A stretch of DNA of 64,000 bases. Source: Sphingorhabdus sp. EL138. GTDB taxonomy: Bacteria > Pseudomonadota > Alphaproteobacteria > Sphingomonadales > Sphingomonadaceae. Every line of letters begins with the position of its first letter. Position 1 is the first letter of the stretch. The stretch covers positions 1 to 64,000 of the forward strand of contig NZ_OGVD01000001.1 of NCBI RefSeq assembly GCF_900258045.1, given 5' to 3'. Below, one piece after another: positions 26,343-35,566 of the stretch. Both the position numbers and the translations under genes were made by a program. The notes beneath the pieces were generated by a model that saw only the letters and a list, made by a program, of their open reading frames with translations, was not told the origin of the DNA and made no database searches.

Positions 26343-26490
26343 TGCAAGATGTGGATTCTAGAAATATAGTCATCGTTGGCGCCGGTTTGAGCGGTTTGGC
26401 CGCAGTCAAAGAATTATCGTAAATTGGCTCTGCTGTTACAATAGTCGAAGCACGAGACCGGGTTGGTGGCAGAGAACCATCGGAACGCTA
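26342..26490 (+). pseudogene. FAD amine oxidase, 5' remnant
   Basis: Starts with ATG overlapping the cupin stop, as in cluster I. The first 26 codons include the FAD-binding GAGLSG and match the enzyme at 5450-6526. A TAA then replaces a Lys codon, the next codons (TIVEARDRVGGRE) continue the homology, and it ends after about 50 codons. All later domains are deleted, and the sequence runs straight into an AraC remnant. Confidence 0.85.
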
Positions 26491-26492
26491 AC

Positions 26493-27119
26493 GAGAGAGG
26501 CACTTTTTTAACCAGCCCCGACAAACTCTTTTGCGTTGATCTGGATCGTTCTTGCAGGCTCGTTGTGCTCAGCTTCAAGTGAGTTTCGAATTTTTCCGAT
26601 ATTCCGGTTTGGGATAAGATAGGTGTTCAAATATTTAGAGACTTTCTAATATTCGAAACCAGCGTGCGATTTTGCGGTGAACAATTGGCATCAACAGCAT
26701 TTTCAACAGCATCGATAGAATCTGTATTGGTGGAAGCTGCAGCGCTACTTATTTTCAATGCATTACGAGTGATAAGCCAACGCGCTGAATCTTCCATCCC
26801 GATTACAAATTCAACGAAACAAGAAAAATTACGCAAAACGGTTGGTCGGATTGAAGATAATTTGGGAGAGCATATATCATTGAAAGGACCGTCATCAATT
26901 ACCGGTCTTTCAGAGTGGCATTATCTTCGTCAATTTAAAGAACTTTTCGGTCGTTCTCCGCATCAATATGTTCAAGAACGTAGACTAACGAAATCTCAAC
27001 GTCTGTTGCGCGAAACAATGTTGCAAATTTGTCAAATTTCTTTTGAATACCTCTTCTCTTCACAATCTCATATGACAACCGCCTTTGAGAAACATTTTGG
27101 CATCACGCCGAAAGTATAG
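26493..27119 (+). pseudogene. AraC-family regulator remnant
   Basis: Matches the regulator at 2873-3796 from about its residue 93 (FLTSPDK..DLDRSCR) to the C-terminus. An in-frame TGA breaks it near 26579 (after LSFK). The helix-turn-helix region is still readable (GLSEWHYLRQFKELFGRSPHQYV; FSSQSHMTTAF) and an open frame from 26664 covers it, but the first part of the gene is gone and the second helix pair is altered (ISFEYLFSS in place of IAYDCGFSS). The deletion that removed the oxidase 3' end also removed this gene's 5' end and any thiolase homologue in between. Confidence 0.8.
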
Positions 27120-27341
27120 AGAGATAGTCAAAAAATCTCTGTGTTTCAGGAAGAAAATGACAAATTGAAACTTAATCGAATTTCATTGCAGAGCAATAGA
27201 TGATCAAAGCCTCGCGGAGGCTATGGAAGAAACGCCGAGATAACAAAATTTCGATAAGTCTGGTTATTTGAAATCTATTGGCATGCGATGCCATTAACAA
27301 ATCACATTCCTCCTAATCAAGGTATCTGAAAAGGAAATATC

Positions 27342-28160
27342 ATGATGAATTTGAACAACCGCAAACTGACAAAGAAACTGCTGGTAGCGTCGATAGTTAC
27401 GGTGTTTTCGCTGTCGACCAGTATAAGCTCCGTCCTCGCACAAGACATTCAAGTGGCAACGGCTACGACACCTCCAGTGAATGATGGTCTACCTGATCCT
27501 GGTTTCACGATTGATACTGCAACAACTGCAATCGTCATCACCGATCCTCAGGTTGATTTTCTTTCACCGCAAGGTGTGACCTGGGGTGTTGTAGGGAAAA
27601 GTGTTACCGATAATGGCACTGTTGAGAATTTGGAGAAGCTCTTCAAAGTGGCTCAAACAGTTGACATGCCAGTATTTGTCTCCCCGCATTATTATTTCAA
27701 ACATGATCACAAATGGAAGTTTGAAGGTGCACTCGAGCAGCTTATGCACTCCATTGGCATGTTCGATCGTAAAGGTCAGCTGTCGCTGGAAGGGTTTGAA
27801 GGATCTGGAGCGGATTGGCTGCCTCAATATAAGCCATATATCAACAATGGTAAAACCGTCGTCACCAGCCCGCATAAAGTCTATGGACCGGAAACCAATG
27901 ATCTCGTGCTGCAGCTGCGTAAAGCCGGTATCTCAAAAATTATCCTCGCTGGAATGTCCTCCAACCTGTGTACAGAATCGCACATGCGCGAACTAGTTGA
28001 GCAAGGCTTTGAAGTGCAAGTTGTCACCGACGCAACAGCCGGTGCAATAACCGAACATTATAACGGATATGAAGCCTCACTCGTCAACTTCCGCTTCATA
28101 GCAAGTCATATCGACAATACCGAAAATACCGTCACGGCCATTCAAAGCGCCTATCGGTAA
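27342..28160 (+). CDS. exported isochorismatase-family cysteine hydrolase
   Basis: 272 residues. Long signal peptide (about 1-33, ending VLAQ), unusual for this mainly cytosolic family. The catalytic triad is visible: Asp72 in ITDPQVDF, Lys179 in SPHKVYG and Cys210 in SSNLCTES, with the preceding GM providing the usual turn. Members hydrolyse amides or ureas (nicotinamide, N-carbamoyl compounds) or isochorismate. Start at 27342 or the adjacent ATG 27345, with AAAAGGAAA upstream. Apparently a single-gene unit ending near a C-loop hairpin at 28197. Confidence 0.85.
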   Translation: MMNLNNRKLTKKLLVASIVTVFSLSTSISSVLAQDIQVATATTPPVNDGLPDPGFTIDTATTAIVITDPQVDFLSPQGVTWGVVGKSVTDNGTVENLEKLFKVAQTVDMPVFVSPHYYFKHDHKWKFEGALEQLMHSIGMFDRKGQLSLEGFEGSGADWLPQYKPYINNGKTVVTSPHKVYGPETNDLVLQLRKAGISKIILAGMSSNLCTESHMRELVEQGFEVQVVTDATAGAITEHYNGYEASLVNFRFIASHIDNTENTVTAIQSAYR

Positions 28161-28196
28161 ACCGTTTTCAGCGCCTACAACCGTTTGCGTTTTAAT

Positions 28197-28239
28197 ATGC
28201 GGCCCGGCCCTCTCCTCCTCCCTAACGGCCGGGTCGCAT
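28197..28239 (+). terminator. hairpin with CCUCCUCCC loop after isochorismatase gene
   Basis: 13-bp stem ATGCGGCCCGGCC / GGCCGGGTCGCAT with one G-U pair and a 17-nt loop containing CCTCCTCCC. It starts 36 nt after the stop codon. No T-run follows. The loop matches the CCUCCUCCC motif known from alphaproteobacterial CcsR-type RNAs. It could be a transcript-end stabiliser, a processed 3'-UTR RNA or a terminator. Confidence 0.5.
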
Positions 28240-28681
28240 GTAAATCAATGCCTTGATTGTGATTTGACAGGGTTTGACTCTGAAAATTCACTCGCCAGGT
28301 AAGTTATCTCATTGCCGCGCTAGCAAATTAAGGCTTCCTACAAAAATAATGAAATCACATGTAGTGTTATGGCAAAAACAATTTAACGTTCTTTGAAATC
28401 GGAAAGTGAATTTCACCCCCTCTCGGCAATATTCAAGACGTTGCAGAAACCTTCAACACAAGAAAGTTAATTATACCTTCGTAGAATTTTTCAATTCGTC
28501 AAAAATGACAGTTTTGGTCAACCAAATACTTCCGTGAGCTCATAAGCAATTGAATCTTTGCTATTGAATGAGTTCATATTCATTACAATTTCCAATTTAA
28601 ATGGAGATAAATAAGGCAAAATCAAACAGTCGCCTTAGTAATCCTAAGGCCTAGCTGGGTAATTCCAAATAGAAGTCCAAT
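28240..28681. other. intergenic upstream of Lrp-type regulator
   Basis: About 440 AT-rich bases without a gene. A small inverted repeat GCCTTAG/CTAAGGC with a 5-nt loop (28632-28650) lies about 30 nt before the start at 28682 and could be a regulator site or leader hairpin. Confidence 0.35.
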
Positions 28682-29143
28682 ATGAACCGAAGCCGCTATG
28701 TTATCCGGCCCCTCGACAAAATTGATCGAGCAATAATAGCCGCTTTGACCGAAAACGGTCGAATGACCATACGAGAACTTGCAGCAAAAATCGGCCTCTC
28801 AAGCCCAAGTATCAAAGAACGCATCCACAAAATGGAAGATGCGGGCGCGATACAGGGTTTCACAATCGTAGTCGACCCGACGGTATTCGGGCTCTGTGTG
28901 GCTGCACACATACGAATGCGGGCCATGCCAGGCGAAGTCAAGAGAGTGGCGCAGATGCTCATCGACCTTCCCGAGGTAGTCGAGGCAGATCGTGTAACTG
29001 GAGAAGATTGCTTTATGGCAAAAGTGATCGTCAGTGACGTACAAGAGCTCCAATCTGTTGTTGATCAGTTTTTGCCATTCTCATCAACTGACACAGCGAT
29101 TGTTCAATCGACCACGATCGTTAGACGCCTTCCCCGATTGTAA
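28682..29143 (+). CDS. Lrp/AsnC-family transcriptional regulator
   Basis: 153 residues. N-terminal helix-turn-helix (IDRAIIAALTENGRMTIRELAAKIGLSSPSIKERIHKMEDAGAI split over residues 12-55) followed by the RAM ligand-binding domain with the usual VVEADRVTGEDCFMAKV segment. Such proteins sense amino acids or related small molecules. No adjacent target gene is obvious: the exported isochorismatase lies upstream and the conjugation cluster downstream. Confidence 0.9.
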   Translation: MNRSRYVIRPLDKIDRAIIAALTENGRMTIRELAAKIGLSSPSIKERIHKMEDAGAIQGFTIVVDPTVFGLCVAAHIRMRAMPGEVKRVAQMLIDLPEVVEADRVTGEDCFMAKVIVSDVQELQSVVDQFLPFSSTDTAIVQSTTIVRRLPRL

Positions 29144-29404
29144 GGCATCCTATTCTGACGTGAATCGTTCAAAGTAGTTAGCAGATTAGAATCGGAGGGC
29201 AAAACTCCCCGCAGTTTTCGACAAGTAAGTCAAATCGACTAAAATTTGTTTCTAAACCTATATCTGAAATATTGCAGAATGAACTATATTTCATTCAACA
29301 ATTGCAAATTTTTGTTCTTGTTCAAAATAGCAGTTTGGAATCTATACAATGAAACCCCTAAAGTATTTCATATTCCATTATAGAACAGAAAACCTCGTTT
29401 TATA

Positions 29405-30070
29405 ATGTCCTATTCTGCTGCTGCCATCGCGACACTGGCATTACAATGCGCGCCCTCAGTAGCACCCGATACGGTTCTGGCGATTGTTCATACCGAAAGC
29501 CGGGGTCACGTCTTCGCCCTGAACGTCAATGGCGGACGGCAACCGCGCCGCCAGTCCAGCGCAGCAGAAGCAGCAGCCACCGCGAAACGCTATGTAGCCG
29601 CAGGATATTCAGTTGATCTCGGTCTTGGCCAAATCAACTCGCGCAATATGCGTTGGCTTGGTTTGACCTGGGAGACGGTCTTTGATCCCTGCATCAATAT
29701 CGCAGCGTTGGGCAAAGTCATGACCAGTAATTACAATGCGGCAAAAACCGGACGCGATCCACAAACTGCCCTTCGCGTCGCCCTCTCGATGTATAACACC
29801 GGAAGCCAGTCTCGCGGGTTTCGCAACGGATATGTTGCAAAGGTCGTCGGCAACGCTGGAATCACCGATTTGCAAGTGTCTTACACTACGCCGGCATCGC
29901 AGCCAATCGCGGAAACAAGCAGTGCTCTTCGTGCGGATATCTTCGCTGAAAATGCGGTGCGTCAACCGAAGGCTCGCCCTGCTCCGCCCCCGCGCTGGAA
30001 CCTCTTTGAGCGTGCAGCTTACGATCACGAAACCAGAAAACTCGCAGAGAATGAAAGGGGCAGCAGATGA
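29405..30070 (+). CDS. virB1: VirB1 lytic transglycosylase
   Basis: 221 residues. SLT-type muramidase that opens peptidoglycan for assembly of the secretion channel. The catalytic Glu31 lies in IVHTESRG, and VDLGLGQINSRN and LSMYNTGSQSRGF are the family motifs. No obvious cleaved signal peptide. First gene of the tightly packed GC-rich type IV secretion operon; its stop overlaps the next start. The C-terminal tail is Pro/Arg-rich. Confidence 0.9.
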   Translation: MSYSAAAIATLALQCAPSVAPDTVLAIVHTESRGHVFALNVNGGRQPRRQSSAAEAAATAKRYVAAGYSVDLGLGQINSRNMRWLGLTWETVFDPCINIAALGKVMTSNYNAAKTGRDPQTALRVALSMYNTGSQSRGFRNGYVAKVVGNAGITDLQVSYTTPASQPIAETSSALRADIFAENAVRQPKARPAPPPRWNLFERAAYDHETRKLAENERGSR

Positions 30071-30432
30071 GCATCATACTTAAGATGGCGCAGAGCGTTC
30101 GCGCAAGGCGGACATTTTGCGCATCAAAATTCAATTTGTATCGAAGCAATCGGCAAAGCGGGATTATGTGGAGCATAGCACTGATATCCGCACTGCTAAT
30201 TTCGATTACGCTGCCTGAGCCTGCCTACGCACAAAATTTGGAAAGCTTTGCAAGCAATGTGCGTGGCCTTTTATCATCGACGCTTCTTCGCACGCTGGCA
30301 GTGATCGCCGTAATTGTAACCGGCCTACTCTGGTTTACAGGGCGCGCTTCTACTGCTGTTCTGGTGACGGTTATTATTGGCATCGCCATAGTCTTTTCGG
30401 CGGATTCCATAGTTGGCCTCATTGCGGGTTGA
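30067..30432 (+). CDS. virB2: VirB2 pilin (TrbC/VirB2 family)
   Basis: 121 residues, or 88 if translation starts at the internal ATG 30168. Long leader ending PEPAYA, then two hydrophobic helices (LLRTLAVIAVIVTGLLWF and STAVLVTVIIGIAIVF) with the short polar loop typical of conjugative pilins. The main subunit of the conjugative pilus. Confidence 0.85.
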   Translation: MSIILKMAQSVRARRTFCASKFNLYRSNRQSGIMWSIALISALLISITLPEPAYAQNLESFASNVRGLLSSTLLRTLAVIAVIVTGLLWFTGRASTAVLVTVIIGIAIVFSADSIVGLIAG

Positions 30433-30437
30433 AGGCG

Positions 30438-30782
30438 ATGAACGATGAAACCGAAATTCTGACAAAGAACACGCTATTCCTCGCGGTGACGCGCCCAGCG
30501 CTCTGGGCGGGGATTCCAATTGAAGCGGCGGTGTTGCTGTTAATCGCCAGCGCATCGGTACTGATTCAAAGCAATAGCCCGCTCTATGCTGGATTGATCG
30601 CGGCTTTTGGCTATTCAATTTCGCGACTGATCGTGCGGCATGATGTCAACGCGTTTCGCCTGCTGTTCCTTTGGGGCCGGACGAAAGCTGGCAATCGGAA
30701 CCGCAGTTTCTGGGGCGGCAGCAGCTATTCGCCGCTGCCTCTGACGGGCTTGCGCCGCAAAGGCTTTGGCCGTCATGGGTAG
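30438..30782 (+). CDS. virB3: VirB3 inner-membrane protein
   Basis: 114 residues from ATG 30438, which follows GAAGG by a few bases. N-terminal FLAVTRPALWAGIP, a hydrophobic hairpin (AAVLLLIASASVLIQ, LYAGLIAAFGYSIS) and HDVNAFRLLFLWGRTK are standard VirB3 features. Overlaps the start of virB4 by 8 bases. Confidence 0.85.
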   Translation: MNDETEILTKNTLFLAVTRPALWAGIPIEAAVLLLIASASVLIQSNSPLYAGLIAAFGYSISRLIVRHDVNAFRLLFLWGRTKAGNRNRSFWGGSSYSPLPLTGLRRKGFGRHG

Positions 30783-33168
30783 ATTGCTCGCCTCCAATAA
30801 TACTGTGCCGCTCAAAATAGCGCAGCGCGAGGCAACCCCTGAAAAGTATCTGCCCTATGCTCGCCATATAAACGAGGAAATGGTGGCGCTCGATTCTGGC
30901 GACATCATGTTGACTTTCGAACTAACGGGCCGTGCCTTCGAGACGTCCGATGTTCGTGATCTCAACGACTGGCATACGAAATTGAACGGGCTGCTGCGGA
31001 ACTTGCATGATGAGCGGTTATCGGTGTGGACCCATCTTATCAGGATGCGCGTGGATCAATATCCCGGTGGGGCATTCCAATCTGGTTTCGCCGCCGATCT
31101 GGACCGCGCCTATTTTGGCCGCATCAACCGGGAGCGGATGTTCATCAATCGCTTCTTTGTCGGCCTTGTCATTCGCCCTGCTGCAACTGGAAGCGACAAA
31201 ATCATCCAGATCTTCAAACGGAAGGTTTCAAAGCAAGCAGAAAAAGATCCGCTGATTGACGAGGCACTGGTCGAATTGCTCGACGACAAGGCTCGTGACT
31301 TTGAAAAGCTCATGGCGCGCTGTCAGCCGCGCCGCTGCGGGATATACACACACCGCGGATTGATGTTTTCCGAAGCGATGGAAGTCGCTGATATGGTAAT
31401 GACCGGACGCCATGTCCGTGTTCCCGTGGTTCGCGGCCATCTGGGCGGCGCGCTTTACCGCGCGCGGACGATTTTCGGCGCGGAAACTATCGAGGTTCGC
31501 GGTGCCGACACATCTGCCTTTGGCGGAATTTTCGGAATCCGAGAATATCCCGCACAAACCACCCCGCGCCAGTTTGAAGCCTTGCTGTCAGTCGATTTCG
31601 GGTTCGTGCTGACACAGTCTTTCACATTCCTTGGGCGGGCCGCAGCAACCGAGAAATTCCGCCTGCGCATGACGCAAATGGAAAATTCAGGCGACCGCGC
31701 GGTCAGCCAGGCTGATGCGCTGATTGATGCAAGCGACGATCTGATGTCAAATCGTTTTGTTTTGGGCGATCACCATTTCACGCTCGCCGTTTATGGGACA
31801 AACATACGCGCCTTACGCGATCATATGTCTGTGGCGCGAGCGGCGCTTGCCGATACTGGGATGGTCGCAGCACGAGAAGGTGCTGCGCTTGAAGCCGCCT
31901 ATTGGTCGCAGCTTGTCGGCAATTTCGCGTGGCGCGCCCGGCCTGCGCCTATCACATCACTCAATTTCGCTGCCTTCTCACCCTTTCATACTTTTCCGGC
32001 GGGACAAGCGAGCGGCAATCATTGGGGTGATGCAATAGCGCTTCTCAAAACCAGCGCGCGCAGCCCCTATTTCTTCAATTTCCATAAAGGCGATCTGGGT
32101 CACACGCTGATCATTGGTCCTTCCGGCGGCGGCAAGACCGTGCTGCTCAACTTTCTGATGGCACAAGCGGAAAAGACCGGCGCGCGGCAGATTTTCATCG
32201 ACAAAGATCGCGGCGCACAGATTTTCGTGCAAGCAAGCGGTGGCACTTATCTCGCATTGCATAATGGCATCTCCACCGGCTTCTCCCCGCTGAAGGCACT
32301 GACTGACTGCGCCCCGGATAAGAACTTTCTCTCGCTATTCATCCGCCAATTGGTCCGCGCTGACGGCAAGCCTATCTCGGTACAGGAAGAACGACGTATT
32401 GAGGACGGCATAAATGCGGTCATGAAGCTGCCCGTCGCTGACCGCTCGCTAAGCGCACTTCGCTCGATGCTCGGCATGAAGGATGCTAGCGGCGTTGGCG
32501 CGAGGTTAGAAAAATGGACGTCGGAAGGCTCGCTAGGCTGGGTGTTCGACAATCCCGATGACAGCATGACGCTCGACTCCAGGTTCATCGGTTTCGACAT
32601 GACCGACTTCCTCGACAACGCCGATATCCGTACGCCCGTCATGCTGTATCTCTTTCACCGGATCGACCAGCTCCTAACCGGCGAGCGGATGATTATCTGC
32701 ATTGATGAATTCTGGAAAGCGCTGGGCGATGAAGCCTTCCGGCGCTTCGCCCAGGATGGCCTAAAAACTTACCGGAAGCGCAATGCCCTTATGGTGTTCG
32801 CGACACAGTCACCAGCAGACGCGCTTAAAAGCGATATAAGCCATTCGATCCTCGAACAGGTCGCAACCAAGATCATGCTGCCCAATCCCTTTGGTGCTCG
32901 CCGCGATTATGTCGACGGGTTTGCGCTGTCCGAAGCCGAATTCAAACTCGTGCGCGAAGACCTCTCGCCTGAAAGCCACAAGTTTCTGGTCAAGCAGGGC
33001 CATGACAGCGTGGTGGTCGAACTCGATCTGAGCGGTCTTGATGACGCGCTGGCGGTCCTGTCGGGCCGCGCCGAAACCACAGCCCAAGTCGATGAAATCA
33101 TTGCCGAGGTAGGCAGCGACCCTGCCACCTGGCTTCCCCTCTTCCATAGCCGGAGGCGTCCCAGCTGA
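30775..33168 (+). CDS. virB4: VirB4 ATPase
   Basis: 797 residues, the normal length. The largest ATPase of the system, powering pilus biogenesis and substrate transfer. Walker A is GPSGGGKT (448-455) and Walker B is MIICIDEFW. The N-terminal CagE/TrbE/VirB domain covers the first 400 residues. ATG 30775 overlaps virB3. Intact. Confidence 0.95.
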   Translation: MGRLLASNNTVPLKIAQREATPEKYLPYARHINEEMVALDSGDIMLTFELTGRAFETSDVRDLNDWHTKLNGLLRNLHDERLSVWTHLIRMRVDQYPGGAFQSGFAADLDRAYFGRINRERMFINRFFVGLVIRPAATGSDKIIQIFKRKVSKQAEKDPLIDEALVELLDDKARDFEKLMARCQPRRCGIYTHRGLMFSEAMEVADMVMTGRHVRVPVVRGHLGGALYRARTIFGAETIEVRGADTSAFGGIFGIREYPAQTTPRQFEALLSVDFGFVLTQSFTFLGRAAATEKFRLRMTQMENSGDRAVSQADALIDASDDLMSNRFVLGDHHFTLAVYGTNIRALRDHMSVARAALADTGMVAAREGAALEAAYWSQLVGNFAWRARPAPITSLNFAAFSPFHTFPAGQASGNHWGDAIALLKTSARSPYFFNFHKGDLGHTLIIGPSGGGKTVLLNFLMAQAEKTGARQIFIDKDRGAQIFVQASGGTYLALHNGISTGFSPLKALTDCAPDKNFLSLFIRQLVRADGKPISVQEERRIEDGINAVMKLPVADRSLSALRSMLGMKDASGVGARLEKWTSEGSLGWVFDNPDDSMTLDSRFIGFDMTDFLDNADIRTPVMLYLFHRIDQLLTGERMIICIDEFWKALGDEAFRRFAQDGLKTYRKRNALMVFATQSPADALKSDISHSILEQVATKIMLPNPFGARRDYVDGFALSEAEFKLVREDLSPESHKFLVKQGHDSVVVELDLSGLDDALAVLSGRAETTAQVDEIIAEVGSDPATWLPLFHSRRRPS

Positions 33169-33207
33169 GTCCAACAACGGCGCTGAACCACGAAGAAAGG
33201 TAAAATC

Positions 33208-33912
33208 ATGAAGAAATTGACACAGATACTATGTGCAACACTGCTTTTCGCAGCCCCCGTGCCCGCATTTGCCCAAGGCATAGCGGTCCATGACAGCGCC
33301 AGCCTGATCCAGCAAATCAACACGGTCAGGCAAACCATACAAATGGTCCAGCAAGGCAAGGAGCAAATTGCCGAAGCTAAAAAGCTCTATGAGGATTTAA
33401 ACAAGCTCACCGATATTCCGGCATTGGCCCAGCAGCTCAAAACCGATGCGCTACGCGAACTCGACACATCAAACGGTTCCCTCGAAGGGTTCGGAACTGG
33501 CGATCTCAATGTTGTTGGCGCAGGGCGCGCAAAGGCTGATGAAGTCTATCGCGGACTTCTGGACCGGCTTGGCCTTGCAGGCTCGGAGCAGTCGCGCGCG
33601 GCCTTTGATCTGGGTGCGCGTAACATTGGTATCAATGCCGGCCTTGCAGAAAATGTCGGCGCTGCTGTTACATCACGGTCGCAGGGACTGGACCAATTAC
33701 GCAGCAGATTGGCTACCGCATCCACGGCCAAGGAAGTAGCTGATCTGACCGCGCGGTTGCAATTGGAATCTGCCGCCATGCAGAACGACCAGCTGCGCTT
33801 GCAAGCCATCGCCCTACAACAAAAAGCACAGGAACGCGCTCGCGCTGCCGAGGGCCAAGCTGCCTTGGCACAAAAGCTTGATGAAGCAAGCCTCTACTAC
33901 CGGGGGCAATGA
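33208..33912 (+). CDS. virB5: VirB5 pilus-tip protein
   Basis: 234 residues. Signal peptide ending PAFA, then long helical segments rich in Gln/Leu/Ala (INTVRQTIQMVQQGKEQIAEAKKL is split over residues 37-60) typical of VirB5. AAAGG precedes the ATG. Minor pilus component thought to contact the recipient cell. Confidence 0.85.
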   Translation: MKKLTQILCATLLFAAPVPAFAQGIAVHDSASLIQQINTVRQTIQMVQQGKEQIAEAKKLYEDLNKLTDIPALAQQLKTDALRELDTSNGSLEGFGTGDLNVVGAGRAKADEVYRGLLDRLGLAGSEQSRAAFDLGARNIGINAGLAENVGAAVTSRSQGLDQLRSRLATASTAKEVADLTARLQLESAAMQNDQLRLQAIALQQKAQERARAAEGQAALAQKLDEASLYYRGQ

Positions 33913-34172
33913 CCATGCGGGCTGCACGCCTAACGATCCTACTATTGCTCGCGGGGTGCGGCGTGTCTGAGACTTCGAACGGGACGGACAGCGATATGCC
34001 AGCCAGAAGTTGGAAATATTATGCTGCCCACCCTGCCGAGATCGAGCCAATGCAGGAAATTTGTCGCCGATGGGCAGGTTCGAATGCCCCGGTGAGCGAA
34101 CAGCCTGCCGTGATTACGACCAACTGCCGTGCAGCAGCATTCGCCAAGTCACAGCTTCAACTGACCCAATAG
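33909..34172 (+). CDS. EexN-like entry-exclusion lipoprotein
   Basis: 87 residues with lipobox LLAGCG. The mature part carries WKYYAAHPAEIEPMQEICRRW and a second Cys in TTNCRAAAF, the EexN pattern. Position between virB5 and virB6 is standard. It would block redundant DNA entry into cells already carrying the element. The start overlaps the virB5 stop. Confidence 0.7.
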   Translation: MTMRAARLTILLLLAGCGVSETSNGTDSDMPARSWKYYAAHPAEIEPMQEICRRWAGSNAPVSEQPAVITTNCRAAAFAKSQLQLTQ

Positions 34173-34200
34173 AAACAAACCAAAAGGACCAGATGCCGAA

Positions 34201-35196
34201 ATGAATTTTAGCGATCATGTTTTTACCACGATGTTCGAGGCGCTTAACTCCGCCTTGGGCGCGATCGTTGGTAAATATGCTGCTATAATCGGCATTGTAT
34301 CGCCCGCGCTGCGCATCGGCATCGTGATTTATATTTCGCTGCTCGGCTACGCGATCATGCGCGGCGCTGTACAATATCCATTCCGCGAATATGCCTATCG
34401 CGGCTGCCAGCTCGCATTCCTCTATTTTGCCGTAACCTCGCTTTACGGAACCCAGATCGGCATGTTCGCACTTGGCGGCCTGCCAAGCCAGTTCGCCACA
34501 GCTCTTGGCGGCGCGGATGTTGGCGGCCTTGGCGGCTTTTATGACAAGTTGGCAGGCACTGGCTTTGAAACCGCCAACACTATGCGCAAGATCGCGGCGA
34601 ATTATCAGGAAACTCAAGGCACGCTTCCTGATATTGGCTATGCCGTTTTTTCGGGTTTTCTGGTGGTGATGGTCCTTATAGCCACCTTGCTATGTGCTGC
34701 CATCGGTTTCGTCATCAGCGCGTTTGGCTTGTTCGCACTGGCTTTGTTGTCGGTGGTCGGTCCGCTCTTTGTCGCGGCACTTCTATTTGAGTCCGCGCGC
34801 GGCTATTTTTTTGCCTGGCTGGGCGCGTGCATCAACTATTTGATGCTGATCGTCTTCGCGCTGGTATTGACGCTGTTTCTTACCCAGACCGGCGAAGCAA
34901 TCATCGCCACTATTTCTGAAAATGACGAAATCGGTATGGCTGCGATCAAAGCTCTGGCCTTCTACGCACTCGGCTTTTTCTTCTTCCTACAGATCCCGAT
35001 GCTGGCGGCTTCACTTGGCGGCGGCGGCCCCGCCCTCGCCAACCAGTTTGCCTCGGCAATCGCAGCAGCAGGCGGGTTTGTTGTCGGACGCGGAGCAACC
35101 GGTGCGCAGGCAACAAGCCGCGCCATCGAACGCGGTTTTGCAGGCGGCATAGCAAGAATGCGAACATCAGGTTCGGTCAGTCGCGGAACAAATTGA
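34201..35196 (+). CDS. virB6: VirB6 polytopic inner-membrane protein
   Basis: 331 residues with at least five hydrophobic helices, a central periplasmic-type region (about residues 85-145, Gly-rich) and the TrbL/VirB6 sequence pattern. Forms part of the inner-membrane channel. Directly follows the exclusion lipoprotein. Confidence 0.85.
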   Translation: MNFSDHVFTTMFEALNSALGAIVGKYAAIIGIVSPALRIGIVIYISLLGYAIMRGAVQYPFREYAYRGCQLAFLYFAVTSLYGTQIGMFALGGLPSQFATALGGADVGGLGGFYDKLAGTGFETANTMRKIAANYQETQGTLPDIGYAVFSGFLVVMVLIATLLCAAIGFVISAFGLFALALLSVVGPLFVAALLFESARGYFFAWLGACINYLMLIVFALVLTLFLTQTGEAIIATISENDEIGMAAIKALAFYALGFFFFLQIPMLAASLGGGGPALANQFASAIAAAGGFVVGRGATGAQATSRAIERGFAGGIARMRTSGSVSRGTN

Positions 35197-35206
35197 GGAG
35201 CAAATT

Positions 35207-35563
35207 ATGCGCAAACAAATCATGGCTCTGATTGCCGCCTTGGCAATCTCGATACCTGCCAGCCCTATTGTAGCTGCGCCAAAGTCGCCCAAGCTCTCAA
35301 AGTGCGACGGTAAGAAGCGCAGGCCAGCCAATCCTTACGGCTCTATATTGCCGACCGTCGATCCCGAGACTGGAACCTCAACGCCTGCAGGGCAACCGTC
35401 CAGTGATGAACCGGGCGAAGAGCCGAAACGTGAAGGTGTTGAAGTATTCCCGAGCAAATCATCAGCATTGTTAAAACCCAAGAAAAGACGCGGCGACAAA
35501 ACCCAAAACATAGTCCCGCCAATTACCAGCGCGCAGCCAAAGCGCGTTTATCAGAGCTGCTGA
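35207..35563 (+). CDS. small exported protein at the virB7 position
   Basis: 118 residues. Signal peptide of about 23 residues ending IVAA, with no lipobox. The mature part is rich in Pro, Lys, Ser and Gly and ends in Cys (RVYQSC); another Cys lies in LSKCDGKKRR. VirB7 is normally a very short lipoprotein disulfide-linked to VirB9. This protein takes its place between virB6 and virB8 but is longer and not lipidated, so equivalence is only positional. Confidence 0.55.
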   Translation: MRKQIMALIAALAISIPASPIVAAPKSPKLSKCDGKKRRPANPYGSILPTVDPETGTSTPAGQPSSDEPGEEPKREGVEVFPSKSSALLKPKKRRGDKTQNIVPPITSAQPKRVYQSC

Positions 35564-35566
35564 GTG

